A program made the translations under genes and the position numbers. From assembly GCF_002150035.1 (NCBI RefSeq), contig NZ_NETS01000011.1, positions 372,001 through 436,000 of the forward strand: a stretch of 64,000 nucleotides of DNA. Reading direction: 5' to 3'. The stretch is from Leptospira venezuelensis (GTDB taxonomy: Bacteria; Spirochaetota; Leptospiria; Leptospirales; Leptospiraceae). Below the pieces are notes generated by a model. It ran no database searches and was not told where the DNA came from. It saw only the letters and a program-made list of their open reading frames with translations. Below, one piece after another: positions 26,713-35,702 of the stretch (within the stretch, counting starts at the first letter, position 1; each line of letters starts with the position of its first letter).

Positions 26713-29153
26713 CTCTTAAGAATTTTCTACCAAAACTATATTCTATTTTATTGATCGTATTTACTTTGAGCACGATGGGCTGTTATTCACGTCCCAAAAA
26801 ATCTGGCATTTTAGATTTTATGAATATATCTAATTTTGTTTCCTATTTAACAGGAACTGCCTTCCCTTTGAATGTGCAAGTAAATGGATTAACTAACTCT
26901 GGCGTTTTGATAGTACAATTAGGAAGCACTGGAGAACAACTTACATTTTCCGCTGCTGGATCAGATTCTTTTACTGGATATTATGATCCGAATATCATTT
27001 ATACTTTAAGTATTATCGCTCAACCTGCTACTCTTCCAACCCAGACCTGTATTATTAGTAACCCAAATCTTAATCTTACTTTTGCAAGTACCACATTCGT
27101 GGTTAACTGTGCTGAGAACTGGTATAAAGCAAATGTTTTTGTCACAGGGATAGATAGTGCAAATACAACGAATTTAGAAGTGCTGAATAATGGAACCGAT
27201 CTTAAAACAAGAACCTCCAATGGAACCATTAGTTTTGATGTGGGAGACGGACTCCCTTACGATATCACTCTCGGAGTAAAGCCTACAGTTCCTTCTACTC
27301 ATACCTGCCAAGTGGTAACTTCTCCTGCGAATGGAACAATCAGTGGAGCGGATGTAAATTTACAGGTCAGTTGTTTGAGTCTAATGAAAACAAGTGTGCC
27401 CGCAGCGGGTGCATTTTTCCCTTCTACCAAAGCGATGGTTTTCACATTCTCTGGTCCTGTTTCCGGTTGTACATTGGATGCGACTGCTGGAGGTCCTCCT
27501 TATTCTGCAGGAACTGCGAGTGGGAGTCCTGGGGTTACTTATTCAGGAAACACGGCAAGGGTTGCCCCTACAACATTGCCTTGGTCTTTTGGAGCATTGA
27601 CCTTCCCTTTGAGTGTTACATTTATACTGACCGGCTGTAAGGATGGAGTCGATTTTGCAAATAATGGAGCAACCATATCTCTCAATGTCAAAATGATGGA
27701 CGGTGATGTTTACTTCATAAGCGATACTTCCGGTAACGACAGCAATAGCTGCATGGACCCAAGCGATTCTTGTAAAACAATCCAAACTGGAGTAAATCAG
27801 TGTAATAGTTCCAGCGTCTGTACCGTTTTTGTGGAAGGTGGAGATTATACAATTTCAGGAACAACTTCTCCTATAACATTAAATTCTTCTGGAGGAGTTC
27901 GACTTCTGGGAAGTTATGATTCTACATTTAGCACCCAGGATCTAGACGGAACTCCAACTAGAATCATCGATAATAGAACCTTCGCTCAATGTCCTGGAAC
28001 CATTTTAAGTTCGAATGAATGTGCTCCGATTACGATCACTGCGTCTGGAATGGCTGGGGACACAACAAAGGCCCACGTGGTCCAAGGATTTAGTATTTTT
28101 GCCGACGAAACGAAACAGAACGCTTTCGGGATTCGAATCCTGAATGGTGATTCGAATAGTTATATATATATCTATGCAAATTATATTTCTGGGGGACAAG
28201 GCGGATTTGGCTTAGAAAACTCTTCAGGAACAAGGGGAGGAATCTACCTTCTTTCCTCTCAATCGAATAACCAAATTGATACGAATGTAATCAAGGGCGG
28301 ATTCGGAGCATTAACTTCTACTGCAGTGTATAGCTATAATTCCAATGTATACCTGCTTCGAAATAGAATCAGTGGGGACAAAGCAGCAAACGATTCTCAT
28401 TCAGTCTTACTTGTAAATTTTGTAGATCGATTAGTAGCGATCATAAATAATACAATGAATTTCCGCCCATATACGGATGGTTCCGTAACTTCTCAATTTT
28501 CATATGGGATACGTAATGAAGAAAGTACGGCCCTCATTAAATTCTATATAGCTGGAAATACGATCTATTCTGGTGGAGCTACTACAGGTTCAAATTTTGG
28601 AATCTATATGACTGGAGTGGCAACGAATGCCCAGATGACTAATAATATTATCAGAGCTCCGGGAAGTAATGGAATATGTGCGCAATTCTCAACAGATCCG
28701 AATCCGACTACAGCAATATTCCGCGGAAATAATCTAGACTGCAGCGCAGGAACATTAGTGCGTTCAGTTGCTACTAACTATAATATGCTTTGCTCCGGAG
28801 TATTTACCAATACTGCGTTATGTGCTTTGGCCCTACTCAGCGATAAATTCCTAAACAACGGCCTTTCTACCGTTAGATCAGATCAAAACTTTACGGACAT
28901 TCCTAATTTCAGCGCCTTTCCTCCCCTCCAACCTTGGTTGTCACTAAATACAGCAACGGGTGGGCCTTGTAATATCGCTTTTGGTGGGGTAGAAACATCT
29001 GCATATCTGAATAGTTTCGATCCGCAATATAAGTTAGACGCAGTGATTACAGCTCCAGTAATGAGAACAACATCTTCTGGAGGAACTACTCCATCCGGCT
29101 CTGCAGGATATTCTATCGGAGCATTCGAGTTAGATGATCCTGGATGCTTTTAA
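26706..29153 (+). CDS. Large surface lipoprotein with beta-helix domain
   Basis: This 815-residue protein has a signal peptide with lipobox STMGC (Cys26). Two to three Ig-like modules follow (NVQVNGLTNSGVLIVQLGS; NVFVTGIDSANTTNLEVLN), each with a pair of Cys. From about 340 it reads as a right-handed parallel beta-helix of the DUF1565 kind: DVYFISDTSGNDSNSCMDPS, then repeated NxI.. turns such as GGFGLENSSGTRGGIYLLS, NQIDTNVIKGG and MTNNIIRAPGSNGICA. It ends with Cys. Beta-helix lipoproteins are typically exposed adhesins or carbohydrate-active proteins, but no catalytic motif is evident. It is the last gene of the cyclase operon. Confidence 0.82.
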   Translation: MVTLKNFLPKLYSILLIVFTLSTMGCYSRPKKSGILDFMNISNFVSYLTGTAFPLNVQVNGLTNSGVLIVQLGSTGEQLTFSAAGSDSFTGYYDPNIIYTLSIIAQPATLPTQTCIISNPNLNLTFASTTFVVNCAENWYKANVFVTGIDSANTTNLEVLNNGTDLKTRTSNGTISFDVGDGLPYDITLGVKPTVPSTHTCQVVTSPANGTISGADVNLQVSCLSLMKTSVPAAGAFFPSTKAMVFTFSGPVSGCTLDATAGGPPYSAGTASGSPGVTYSGNTARVAPTTLPWSFGALTFPLSVTFILTGCKDGVDFANNGATISLNVKMMDGDVYFISDTSGNDSNSCMDPSDSCKTIQTGVNQCNSSSVCTVFVEGGDYTISGTTSPITLNSSGGVRLLGSYDSTFSTQDLDGTPTRIIDNRTFAQCPGTILSSNECAPITITASGMAGDTTKAHVVQGFSIFADETKQNAFGIRILNGDSNSYIYIYANYISGGQGGFGLENSSGTRGGIYLLSSQSNNQIDTNVIKGGFGALTSTAVYSYNSNVYLLRNRISGDKAANDSHSVLLVNFVDRLVAIINNTMNFRPYTDGSVTSQFSYGIRNEESTALIKFYIAGNTIYSGGATTGSNFGIYMTGVATNAQMTNNIIRAPGSNGICAQFSTDPNPTTAIFRGNNLDCSAGTLVRSVATNYNMLCSGVFTNTALCALALLSDKFLNNGLSTVRSDQNFTDIPNFSAFPPLQPWLSLNTATGGPCNIAFGGVETSAYLNSFDPQYKLDAVITAPVMRTTSSGGTTPSGSAGYSIGAFELDDPGCF

Positions 29154-29191
29154 GCAGAGAAGTGTAAGCGTCTCAAAGAAAGCAGAAAATT

Positions 29192-29881
29192 CTATATCTT
29201 AGCTACACAAATCAAGCTGGCTAAACCAGTATTATCTGCTACGGCTATAAATCGCTGAGATACTGTTCCATTTGTATAAGTATGAACAATCCTATCAGCA
29301 GTTCGGGTTGAAGTCCAAACAACACCAAGTCTTTTTAAGGATTCTTTCGTTCCAAAAGGAGTTAAAGAAAATGGATTTGCTGAAATATATAAAGTATCTA
29401 ACTGAATTGCATCCGGTAAGACCCAATCAGTATGACCAGCGAAGTTTAAATTTTGACAAAATGTAACTGCTTCTGATTGAGTCATGTCTCTGTCTGCAGC
29501 TACCACCCCACCCGCATTACAATTCGAAGTAACATAATCGTAGAGAAGAATGCTGCCAGCTGGCTTGTAAGCAGTGCAAAGGGTCCATAAAAAATTGTTC
29601 TGAGTATCAGTTACAGTTCCGTCATCATTATCTACTAAGGAAGCTGCTCCGCAATTATTACCACCAGCAGCATTTATAAAATCAGTAACACTTGCAGGAG
29701 GATTATTGGTTGCAGTAGTATACGGAATCGGATTTGCAACAGTCTGACCACAATGAGAAGAACTTCCTGATCCCCCTCCTGCCAGTAACAGTAATAAGCC
29801 GCTTAGATCTTGACTGGGCGCACCACCACAATTGGCGAAAGAAAGATAGAAGGAAAGAAATAGAACTGTCAGACGTTTCAT
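29192..29881 (-). CDS. DUF1566 (Lcl) domain lipoprotein
   Basis: The 229-residue protein starts MKRLTVLFLSFYLSFANC with the lipobox Cys at 18; an alternative ATG at 29899 would add six residues and neither has a clear ribosome-binding site. After a Gly/Ser linker comes a DUF1566 domain (DNDDGTVTDTQNNFLWTLC; AVTFCQNLNFAGHTDWVLP; LGVVWTSTR) ending SLICVAKI. DUF1566/Lcl_C domains occur in many leptospiral surface lipoproteins and bacterial adhesins. It is convergent with the beta-helix lipoprotein, 38 bases apart. Confidence 0.85.
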   Translation of the reverse strand: MKRLTVLFLSFYLSFANCGGAPSQDLSGLLLLLAGGGSGSSSHCGQTVANPIPYTTATNNPPASVTDFINAAGGNNCGAASLVDNDDGTVTDTQNNFLWTLCTAYKPAGSILLYDYVTSNCNAGGVVAADRDMTQSEAVTFCQNLNFAGHTDWVLPDAIQLDTLYISANPFSLTPFGTKESLKRLGVVWTSTRTADRIVHTYTNGTVSQRFIAVADNTGLASLICVAKI

Positions 29882-30073
29882 AGTAAGGAAGATGCTCATT
29901 GCGCTTTTTTAGTCAAGCATCGAGTGACACTAAGGAACAAAAATCATGGAATTAGGAATATTCGTAAGATAAAACTAATCACTTCGGATTAGTTCGTTTA
30001 ACACTGTTTAATAGGAAAGAAAATTTCATTATATAGAATGGACCAACTGGGCATTGTTAGATTAGAGCGAATT

Positions 30074-31936
30074 CTATTCCTTTGAGGCAAGCTCTTCCCA
30101 TTCAGTGACTTTCTTCTGCAACTCTTCTTGTAGATTATTCAGTCGTTCTCCCGATTTTCTGGCAAGTTCTGGGTCAGAAGATTGTAAGTTTTGGACGAGT
30201 TCCTTCTCTTCTGTTTCCAAAGAGAGTATCTCTTTCTCTAAGATCTCCAACTTACGTTTATCTTGGTAACCGAGCCCCTTCTTCTTATTTTCTGTCGGTT
30301 TTTCGGGGGCTTTGTGTGTATTCGTCTTAGTTTCTTTTTCTTCGTATTCTCTATATTCCAAATATTCGGAATAGTTTCCCGGAAATCTGTCGATCTTACC
30401 TTCACCTTTAAATACAAATAAATAATCAGTAACTCGGTCCATGAAGTATCGATCGTGAGAAACGACGAGAACCACTCCAGGAAAATCATCCAAGAATTCT
30501 TCGAGCACAGAAAGTGTGGGAATGTCCAGATCGTTTGTGGGCTCATCCAAAACCAAGAAGTTTGGATTTTTCATTAAAAGTAGAATTAGATATAATCTTT
30601 TCTTTTCTCCGCCTGATAGTCTTTCTATCTTTGTCTGTTGTAATTGAGGCGGGAACAAAAACCTTTCCAGAAATTGAGAAGCAGTCCAAGAACTTCCATC
30701 GTTCATCTTGATCGTTGGAGCGATCTCTTCCTTCACATATTCCAATACTTTTTTAGACCCGGGAAGTTCTTTTCCAAGCTGATCGAAATATCCAAAACTT
30801 GTGTTGAGCCCCGATGCTACATCCCCAGAGTCAGGTTTTTCTCTTCCAGTGATCATATTTAGAAGTGTGGTCTTTCCTGCACCATTAGGACCCACGATTC
30901 CAATTCGCTCTTTACCTTTAAATACATAGGAAAATCCTGAGATGAGTTCCATCTTAGGATAAGATTTTTTAATATTCTTTAATTCTAATATTTTACCGCC
31001 AAGCCTTCTTCCAGAAACGGAAATATCCAGGACTATATCCTTGCCTGCCTTCTTCCTTTCCATTACTTCAATAACGCGGTCCGTTCTAGCTTTTTGTTTG
31101 GTTCCCCTGGCTTTCGGTTGGCGTTTGAGCCATTCCAACTCTGTTCTAAGAAAAGATTTTCTTTTTGCTTCTTCTTTTTCTTCGATTGCCTGCATCTCTA
31201 CTTTTTTTTCCAAATACAGATCGTAATTTCCGGGATAAATCCTGAAATTCCCTCTATCTATTTCCAAGATACGGTTAGCGATCTCTTCTAAAAAATATCT
31301 ATCATGCGTAACAAGTAGAACTGCTTTGTCTGTATTTTTTAAGAAGTCTTGGAGCCATAGGATTGCATCTATGTCTAAGTGGTTGGTAGGCTCGTCTAAA
31401 ACTAAAAAATTAGATTCGTCAGTCAAAGCTTGAGCGAGAGAAACCTTTTTGGCCATTCCGCCTGAAAGTTCTCCCATTTTCCGGGAAAGATCCGGTATAT
31501 TCAATTCTCTTAATATATTTTTTAGTTTGGATTCCAGTTCCCAAGCCTGTTTAGAATCCATTTCTTCCATAGCGAGATGATATTCTTTTTCGGCCTCTTC
31601 TCCGCCCTTTTCTAATTCGATACACGCTTTTTCGTATCTTCTAACAGTATCTAAAAGAATTCCCGAACCTGAAAGTATATGTTCTAAAACTGTTTTATTG
31701 GGATCGAATTCAGGAAATTGGGATAAAAAAGAAATTTTGAGTTCTCTGTTTCGAACTACTTTACCTGAGTCGGGTTCTTCTATCCCGAGTAAGATCCTAA
31801 GTAAGGTGGACTTTCCCGATCCGTTGATCCCGAGTAATCCTGTTTTTTCTCCCTCGTCTATTCCAAAGCTTAAACCTTGGAATAGTAGTTTTTCGCCGAT
31901 AGATTTACCGACCTTATCTATGGAGATTAGATTCAT
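30074..31936 (-). CDS. ABC-F ATPase, Uup-like
   Basis: This 620-residue soluble protein has two ABC ATPase domains and no membrane segment, the hallmark of ABC-F proteins that act on the ribosome. Walker A motifs are GINGSGKST and GPNGAGKTT; signature motifs are LSGGMAKKVSLAQAL and LSGGEKKRLYLILLL; Walker B/D-loops read VLDEPTNHLDIDA and VLDEPTNDLDIPT. A basic linker (RTELEWLKRQPKARGTKQKAR) joins the two halves, and a C-terminal coiled coil (about 545-620) resembles the DNA-binding tail of Uup. The Uup assignment is preferred to EttA because of this tail. It stands apart from its neighbours with a 48-base gap upstream. Confidence 0.92.
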   Translation of the reverse strand: MNLISIDKVGKSIGEKLLFQGLSFGIDEGEKTGLLGINGSGKSTLLRILLGIEEPDSGKVVRNRELKISFLSQFPEFDPNKTVLEHILSGSGILLDTVRRYEKACIELEKGGEEAEKEYHLAMEEMDSKQAWELESKLKNILRELNIPDLSRKMGELSGGMAKKVSLAQALTDESNFLVLDEPTNHLDIDAILWLQDFLKNTDKAVLLVTHDRYFLEEIANRILEIDRGNFRIYPGNYDLYLEKKVEMQAIEEKEEAKRKSFLRTELEWLKRQPKARGTKQKARTDRVIEVMERKKAGKDIVLDISVSGRRLGGKILELKNIKKSYPKMELISGFSYVFKGKERIGIVGPNGAGKTTLLNMITGREKPDSGDVASGLNTSFGYFDQLGKELPGSKKVLEYVKEEIAPTIKMNDGSSWTASQFLERFLFPPQLQQTKIERLSGGEKKRLYLILLLMKNPNFLVLDEPTNDLDIPTLSVLEEFLDDFPGVVLVVSHDRYFMDRVTDYLFVFKGEGKIDRFPGNYSEYLEYREYEEKETKTNTHKAPEKPTENKKKGLGYQDKRKLEILEKEILSLETEEKELVQNLQSSDPELARKSGERLNNLQEELQKKVTEWEELASKE

Positions 31937-31984
31937 CGCTTCCAGCCTTTTTGAAACCAGATGGGAAGCAATTCTTTTAAAGAT

Positions 31985-34216
31985 CTATTTAGGGATTGGG
32001 AGTTCTATTTTGTATCTGGTTCCTTTATCTACTGTTTCTAATCCCCATTTTGCTTTTAGTTTATCCAATAACATTCCTACCAATTGTAATCCCAATCCTT
32101 CAGAATTTCGGACATCCACCGTTTTAGGAAGTCCTACCCCATTGTCTCCGATAGAAATAGAAAGTCCATAGTCTGTCTTGGCGATAGATACAGATATCTC
32201 CCCTTTTTGATCTCCGGGAAATGCGTATTTTAAGGAATTTGAAACTAGTTCATTGAATACTAATGCAAGCGGAATGGCAAAATCCAAATTCAAACGTATA
32301 TCTTGGGATTCGATTGAATATCCTACTCTCTTGTTTGCGCCGAATGATTGAACGAGTGCAACAAGTAAGTTGTTTAAATATTCTGTGAAGTCTGCATCCG
32401 CAATTGTATCATTTTGATATAATTCCTTGTGGACGAGAGCCATGGATTGGATCCTTCTTTCACATTCTTTTAAAATAGAAACGAGTTTTGGATCGTCAGT
32501 AAAATCAGTCTGCAAACTTAAAAGACTAGAAACCACCTGTAGATTATTTTTAACCCTATGATGAATCTCCTTTAACATCACTTCTTTTTCTTCCAAGGAT
32601 TTTCTTAAGGTTTCTTCGTATTGGTATCTATCCGTCACATCTCGGATGATCTGAGTCGCACCTATCATATTATGACTTTCATCACGGATTGAGCTGTAAT
32701 TGATCTCAAGAACGATTGAGTCTTTTATGAGTCCGGAAATTTTCCTTTCCATTTTAAAAACTTCACCGGTGAGAGCCCTACTCCAATTCCTGATAATCCT
32801 TTCTCGTTCTTCTGGATTATCAATTGCGATATCCCAGATTGTTTGGCCGACGGTAACTCTTTTCCCATACACTTTCCAAACCATGAGTTCGAAAGCGGTA
32901 TTACAAGAGATGACCCTTAGGTCCATGTCCACAGCACAAATAGAATCTTTTACACCTTCTATAATTGCTTGTAGTCTATCATTTGTTTGTAAGATTTTTT
33001 TCCGGAGTTCACCTAACTCGAGTTCGGCTTTTTTTCTCTCAGTGATGTCTCTTACAATCACCTGCATGAGTTTCTGGCCCCTTTGTTCGAATGCAACTCC
33101 GGAAACTTCTACGGTGAATTCAGTTCCATCTTTACGAATGAATTTTTCCTCAATAGGTTCCAAAGGTTCCGACTTAAGCATCGCCTTGAGAACTCTTTCT
33201 GCTACAACCTGTCTAGAATCTGGATGGATAAATTCTATAATATCCTTTCCTTCTACTTCTTCTACAGAGTTATAACCCAACATTTTAAGACCAGTTTGGT
33301 TAATATAGATTACTTTTCCGTCCGCATGTAATCCGATCGCGTCTGGAGAAACTTCCACCAATTTTCTGTATTTTTCTTCGCTGGCAAGAAGTGCAGTCTC
33401 CCAAACCGTCCTAAGGGTCACGTCTTTTAGAAATATTACGACTTCCTTAATTGTTCCTTCTTTGGACAAGGGTGCAAAGGATACTTCCAGTTCTGAATTG
33501 GGTTGGACAGGGAAAAGTCTAGAGAAATGCCATTTAACTTTTGCTCCCGAAAAAGCCTTATTTAACTGTGCTTGAAAAATTTCCTTATGTGTCTCCGAGA
33601 TTAAAGATAAAATTTTAGAATCAGGAAGTAATTCTATTCCGAATTGCCTTCTGACCTCTGATCTTCCGGATGAATTTACGTATTGTATCTTTCCAGCTTG
33701 GTTTACGCGGATCACCCATTCTTCCGTACTATCTAAAAGAATATTTGTATAGGAAAGTTGGTCCTGTAGGACTATTTCACTTTTTCTTAATGGAGTCAGG
33801 TCCTGGACGGAGCCATAGATCTGAGTTACTCTCTTTTTGACGGGATCCCAAATAGGATGAGCGTGGTCTCTCAACCATCTAATCTGTCCATCAGGGCCAT
33901 ACACTCTATATTCGTCAGCCCTGGGGGAACCCGATAATAAGGATCTTGTCCTTTGTTTAATTAAATCTTGATCATCAGGATGGAAATATTTTGGATCAGC
34001 CGCAGGCCATGGGTTATTTAGATCGTCTAAATTGATCCCGCAGAATTTTAAAAATCCCTCATTTGCCCAGCTTAATTGTAAATCACCATTATCTAATACA
34101 TGTACTCTGTAAAGATAATCGTTAAATACTTCGGGCGCGAGGGCACGAATCTCTTTTTCTATTTTTTTTCGAAGATTCCGATTTTGAAACCATTTTAGAA
34201 GTTTGGCAAAAGCCAT
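31985..34216 (-). CDS. Multi-PAS histidine kinase (HisKA_2)
   Basis: The protein is 743 residues from the ATG at 34216, which has a GGAG six bases upstream; a TTG at 34231 is the alternative. About four PAS/PAC units are visible (PAS_3-like VHVLDNGDLQLSWANEGFL; YTNILLDSTEEWVIRVNQ; YRKLVEVSPDAIGLHADG; LQAIIEGVKDSICAVDM). They are followed by HisKA_2 with the His in LKEIHHRVKNNLQVVSSLLSL and a HATPase_c (FNELVSNSLKYAFPG, GDNGVGLPK). No membrane helix is visible beyond a weakly hydrophobic start. It ends 46 bases before the ABC-F start and has no receiver domain or adjacent response regulator. Confidence 0.93.
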   Translation of the reverse strand: MAFAKLLKWFQNRNLRKKIEKEIRALAPEVFNDYLYRVHVLDNGDLQLSWANEGFLKFCGINLDDLNNPWPAADPKYFHPDDQDLIKQRTRSLLSGSPRADEYRVYGPDGQIRWLRDHAHPIWDPVKKRVTQIYGSVQDLTPLRKSEIVLQDQLSYTNILLDSTEEWVIRVNQAGKIQYVNSSGRSEVRRQFGIELLPDSKILSLISETHKEIFQAQLNKAFSGAKVKWHFSRLFPVQPNSELEVSFAPLSKEGTIKEVVIFLKDVTLRTVWETALLASEEKYRKLVEVSPDAIGLHADGKVIYINQTGLKMLGYNSVEEVEGKDIIEFIHPDSRQVVAERVLKAMLKSEPLEPIEEKFIRKDGTEFTVEVSGVAFEQRGQKLMQVIVRDITERKKAELELGELRKKILQTNDRLQAIIEGVKDSICAVDMDLRVISCNTAFELMVWKVYGKRVTVGQTIWDIAIDNPEERERIIRNWSRALTGEVFKMERKISGLIKDSIVLEINYSSIRDESHNMIGATQIIRDVTDRYQYEETLRKSLEEKEVMLKEIHHRVKNNLQVVSSLLSLQTDFTDDPKLVSILKECERRIQSMALVHKELYQNDTIADADFTEYLNNLLVALVQSFGANKRVGYSIESQDIRLNLDFAIPLALVFNELVSNSLKYAFPGDQKGEISVSIAKTDYGLSISIGDNGVGLPKTVDVRNSEGLGLQLVGMLLDKLKAKWGLETVDKGTRYKIELPIPK

Positions 34217-34260
34217 CGCAACTCCGAACAACTCCTAAAAAACCGAAGTTTTCTTAGAGC

Positions 34261-35172
34261 TTACTTTACTAAAAATTCTTTGTAAGTATTCGCTACTTCT
34301 TCGGGTCTTTCTAACATAGGAACATGACCCATATCTTTCAAGATCACCTTTTTAGATCCCTTGATGCCCTTCTCTAATACGCCAGCTCCAGAGACACTCA
34401 ATACTCTATCGGTATCTCCCCATAGGATTAGAGTTCTTGCTTGGATCTTATTCATATTCTCCTGCAACGGAAAACCTGTAGATCGTATTTGTTTGAATAT
34501 ATATTTATTAAATTCAGAATTCTTAATCGCTTTTTCCGCAAAATATGAAGCGAGAAAAGAAGGAATCGGAGGAGGAGTTACGAAAATGAATTTCATCAAT
34601 TCTTGAAATTCTTCTCCGTTAGTCGCAACCAAATTGTTTTTTCCTTTCTCCAAATTTTTGGACAATTCACTTTTTTCAGGACTGTTTACTCCGGAAGGTG
34701 CAAATAATCCTAACGATAATATCTTTTGAGGATATGTTGCAGCATATACGCCAGAGATTGCTCCTCCCATGGAGTTTCCAACGATATGGAATTTTTCCCA
34801 ACCGAGCTTTGTAACAAACTCATCCAGTCGTTTTACTTGCTCTTTAATATTATAATCCTGATCCGCAATTCGCTCATTTTCCCCAAAACCAGGAAGGTCC
34901 ACTGCTACTACTGTGTATGTAGGAGTAAGCCATTTGGAGAATCTAGTCCAATTGTCTTTGTCACCACCGAATCCATGGACCATCAGGATCTTTTCGCTAC
35001 CTTGTCCACCTTCTAAATACACCCAATTCCAAGGTTCAAGCTTGGTTTGTTTTTTTTCGAGGCCGGCTTTCCATCTTTCATAGCCGATACCAGTTTTGAC
35101 AAGTGTCTCGGAGCAATAAGTAAGCCCGAATAAAATTAGAAAAAGGTAGATTGGAAATAATTTACGGTTCAT
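34261..35172 (-). CDS. Alpha/beta-hydrolase lipoprotein
   Basis: This 303-residue protein begins with a lipoprotein signal peptide ending LTYC (Cys20) and continues as an alpha/beta hydrolase: MVHGFGGDKDNWTRF (oxyanion loop), nucleophile Ser in VGNSMGGAISG, acidic residue in LWGDTDRVLS and His in DMGHVPMLERPEEV. The catalytic triad is therefore complete. Membrane attachment suggests periplasmic or surface esterase or lipase activity; the substrate is unknown. It lies between two kinase-type genes, 44 bases upstream of one and 7 bases after the cyclic-nucleotide-binding gene. Confidence 0.9.
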   Translation of the reverse strand: MNRKLFPIYLFLILFGLTYCSETLVKTGIGYERWKAGLEKKQTKLEPWNWVYLEGGQGSEKILMVHGFGGDKDNWTRFSKWLTPTYTVVAVDLPGFGENERIADQDYNIKEQVKRLDEFVTKLGWEKFHIVGNSMGGAISGVYAATYPQKILSLGLFAPSGVNSPEKSELSKNLEKGKNNLVATNGEEFQELMKFIFVTPPPIPSFLASYFAEKAIKNSEFNKYIFKQIRSTGFPLQENMNKIQARTLILWGDTDRVLSVSGAGVLEKGIKGSKKVILKDMGHVPMLERPEEVANTYKEFLVK

Positions 35173-35179
35173 AGTCAGA

Positions 35180-35653
35180 TCAAGAATAACGTTTCTTTAA
35201 TTCTCTAGCATAAGCCAAGTCATGAGTCAAAAGCCTCATTCTTTTTACCAAATAGTTGGTAATACCTTTATAAAACTTAAGAGCAAGTTCCTTATCCGAA
35301 TCCAGAATATGCTGAAGATGATCGAAAGGAATTTCTAAAAGTTCGCAACGTTCCATTGCCTCTACTGTTCCAGCTCTTTTTCCCTGATCCAAAAATGGGA
35401 ATTCTCCGAAATGATCACCAGTGGCTATGGTAGTTACATTTACATCGTCACCCTTTTCGGTAGAGGTCAAAATTTTTAGGGTTCCGTACATTACCACATA
35501 GAACGCTTTTGCCTCATTCCCTTCTTGGTAAACCGCGTCCCCTTGTTCAAGCACCTTGTATTTTGTCTTCTCCGCTATTTTAGCCAATTCGTCCATGGAG
35601 AAGCTGGAAAATAAATAAATCTGGTGTAGGATTTCTTCTGTAGTGTGTTGCAT
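35180..35653 (-). CDS. Cyclic-nucleotide-binding (CAP_ED) protein without DNA-binding domain
   Basis: The 157-residue protein is a single cyclic-nucleotide-binding domain: QGDAVYQEGNEAKAFYVVMYG, the phosphate-binding cassette FGEFPFLDQGKRAGTVEA, and a C-terminal helix (KFYKGITNYLVKRMR). The Arg of the cassette is present but shifted relative to the usual PRAAT, so cAMP binding is likely but unproven. It has no helix-turn-helix, so it is an adaptor or sensor rather than a CRP-type regulator. It precedes the hydrolase lipoprotein by 7 bases, so the two may be co-expressed. The window's cyclase could supply its ligand. Confidence 0.88.
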   Translation of the reverse strand: MQHTTEEILHQIYLFSSFSMDELAKIAEKTKYKVLEQGDAVYQEGNEAKAFYVVMYGTLKILTSTEKGDDVNVTTIATGDHFGEFPFLDQGKRAGTVEAMERCELLEIPFDHLQHILDSDKELALKFYKGITNYLVKRMRLLTHDLAYARELKKRYS

Positions 35654-35702
35654 GTGTTCCTTACCAAAGACCGAGTATTGAGCCTAGAAAAAAACCATCA
35701 AG

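Noticed and set aside
28160..28175. TATATATAT run as a possible promoter
   Set aside because: It is inside the coding sequence of the beta-helix lipoprotein and no divergent gene begins there.
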